From assembly GCA_017960415.1 (NCBI GenBank), contig JAGCZE010000227.1, forward strand, positions 1-5,736: 5,736 bases of DNA, in the 5' to 3' direction. Both the position numbers and the translations under genes were made by a program. The notes beneath the pieces were generated by a model that was not told the DNA's origin, searched no databases, and saw only the letters and a list, made by a program, of their open reading frames with translations. The stretch comes from Lachnospiraceae bacterium. Its GTDB lineage: Bacteria; Bacillota_A; Clostridia; Lachnospirales; Lachnospiraceae. Below are positions 5,106 to 5,736 of the stretch, piece by piece; the stretch's first letter is position 1, and each line of letters opens with the position of its first letter.

Positions 5106-5736
5106 TCAGTGAGTGATAACCTGCTCTGTTTCCTTATCGAAGATGTGGATCTTGCTGAGATCGAAAGCAACCTTGATCGCATCACCGGGTCTTGCGGTGG
5201 TACGGGGATTAACTCTAGCGGTGATCTCGTACTGGTCAACATCAAGATAAAGGAATACTTCTGCACCAAGAAGCTCGTATACACGAACGGTAACATCAAT
5301 GGTGCTGTCGGGAGAATTGCTGATGAACATCTCCTCATCCTTGATATCCTCGGGACGGATACCGAGAACAACGGTCTTGCCTTCGTAGCCTGCATCAAGA
5401 AGCTTCTTTGCCTTGAGCTCGGGAACAACGATGGTATTGGAACCGAATGTAAGTGTAGCGCGGCCGTTATTGTCACGTCCTACAACGCTGTCGATGAAGT
5501 TCATCTGAGGAGATCCCATGAATCCTGCTACAAATAGGTTCTGAGGCTGATCGTAAAGGTTCTGGGGAGTATCTACCTGCTGGATAAGACCATCCTTCAT
5601 AACTACGATACGGGTACCGAGTGTCATAGCCTCTGTCTGGTCATGTGTAACGTAAATAATTGTTGTTTCAAGTCTCTGATGAAGCTTCGAGATCTCTATA
5701 CGCATCTGAACACGGAGCTTGGCATCCAGGTTGGAA
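5106..5736 (-). CDS. ugpC: Sugar ABC transporter ATP-binding protein, MalK/UgpC/MsmK type (5' part outside the window)
   Basis: The C-terminal 209 residues of a CUT1-family ABC ATPase, which energises import of oligosaccharides or glycerol-phosphate-like solutes through partner permeases. The frame stays open to the window edge. The first visible residues, [12 protein letters not shown], are the D-loop region just after Walker B, so the Walker A and signature motifs lie beyond 5736. An internal ATG at 5705 is not the start. The switch histidine is in [23 protein letters not shown] (visible residues 71-80) marks the junction to the C-terminal regulatory domain with its OB/TOBE folds, including [10 protein letters not shown] and [13 protein letters not shown]. 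No permease or binding-protein gene is visible downstream, so it may be a stand-alone ATPase shared by several transporters, as MsmK is in streptococci. The ugpC symbol is the usual family label, not proof of substrate. The gene ends at a strong terminator. Confidence 0.93.
   Translation of the reverse strand, partial: SNLDAKLRVQMRIEISKLHQRLETTIIYVTHDQTEAMTLGTRIVVMKDGLIQQVDTPQNLYDQPQNLFVAGFMGSPQMNFIDSVVGRDNNGRATLTFGSNTIVVPELKAKKLLDAGYEGKTVVLGIRPEDIKDEEMFISNSPDSTIDVTVRVYELLGAEVFLYLDVDQYEITARVNPRTTARPGDAIKVAFDLSKIHIFDKETEQVITH

Noticed and set aside
4952..5476. Minus-strand open frame overlapping the ABC ATPase in another frame
   Set aside because: Low-complexity Ser/Arg/Leu-rich translation typical of an out-of-frame reading, crossing a terminator; the ATPase frame has clear family motifs.
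5109..5537. Plus-strand open frame opposite the ABC ATPase
   Set aside because: Antisense to a conserved coding region with strong codon bias; no ribosome site or family match.

Overview
The window (5736 bases) looks like ordinary chromosome from a Gram-positive, Clostridia-type bacterium, most likely a Lachnospiraceae relative. The evidence is the moderate GC content, the strong GGAGG-type ribosome binding sites, a Firmicutes-style ftsE-ftsX-ctp cluster, and a CdaR/PucR-type regulator beside an MsmK/UgpC-type sugar ABC ATPase. The lineage is inferred from gene content, not from a marker gene.

All confident genes lie on the minus strand, so transcription runs from high to low coordinates. 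At the right edge (5106-5736) is the 3' part of a sugar ABC transporter ATPase of the MalK/UgpC/MsmK type. It ends at a clear intrinsic terminator (5052-5078). A 262-base gap follows, with a second hairpin and candidate promoters for the next gene, a CdaR-like regulator (3752-4843). The CdaR stop codon lies inside one end of a repeat-like element of about 165 bases (3590-3754). This element has 14-base imperfect terminal inverted repeats and several internal hairpins, and is the least explained sequence in the window.

Next comes a tight four-gene unit: ftsE (3529 to 2792), ftsX (2805 to 1885, overlapping ftsE by 14 bases), an S41 carboxyl-terminal processing protease (1878 to 529, 6 bases after ftsX) and a HIT-family nucleotide hydrolase (511 to 152, 17 bases after the protease). 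It closes with a strong terminator hairpin (91-138). FtsEX would act at the membrane to switch on peptidoglycan hydrolases during division. The membrane-anchored, PDZ-containing protease would act on extracytoplasmic proteins, possibly the hydrolases or their activators. The HIT protein is cytoplasmic and probably a passenger. No PcsB/EnvC-type hydrolase activator, often encoded in such clusters, is present between ftsX and the protease.

The first 90 bases hold a perfect 14-base inverted repeat and possibly the 3' end of a convergent plus-strand gene. I see no phage, CRISPR, rRNA, tRNA or insertion-sequence transposase. Apart from the intergenic repeat the region is conventional.
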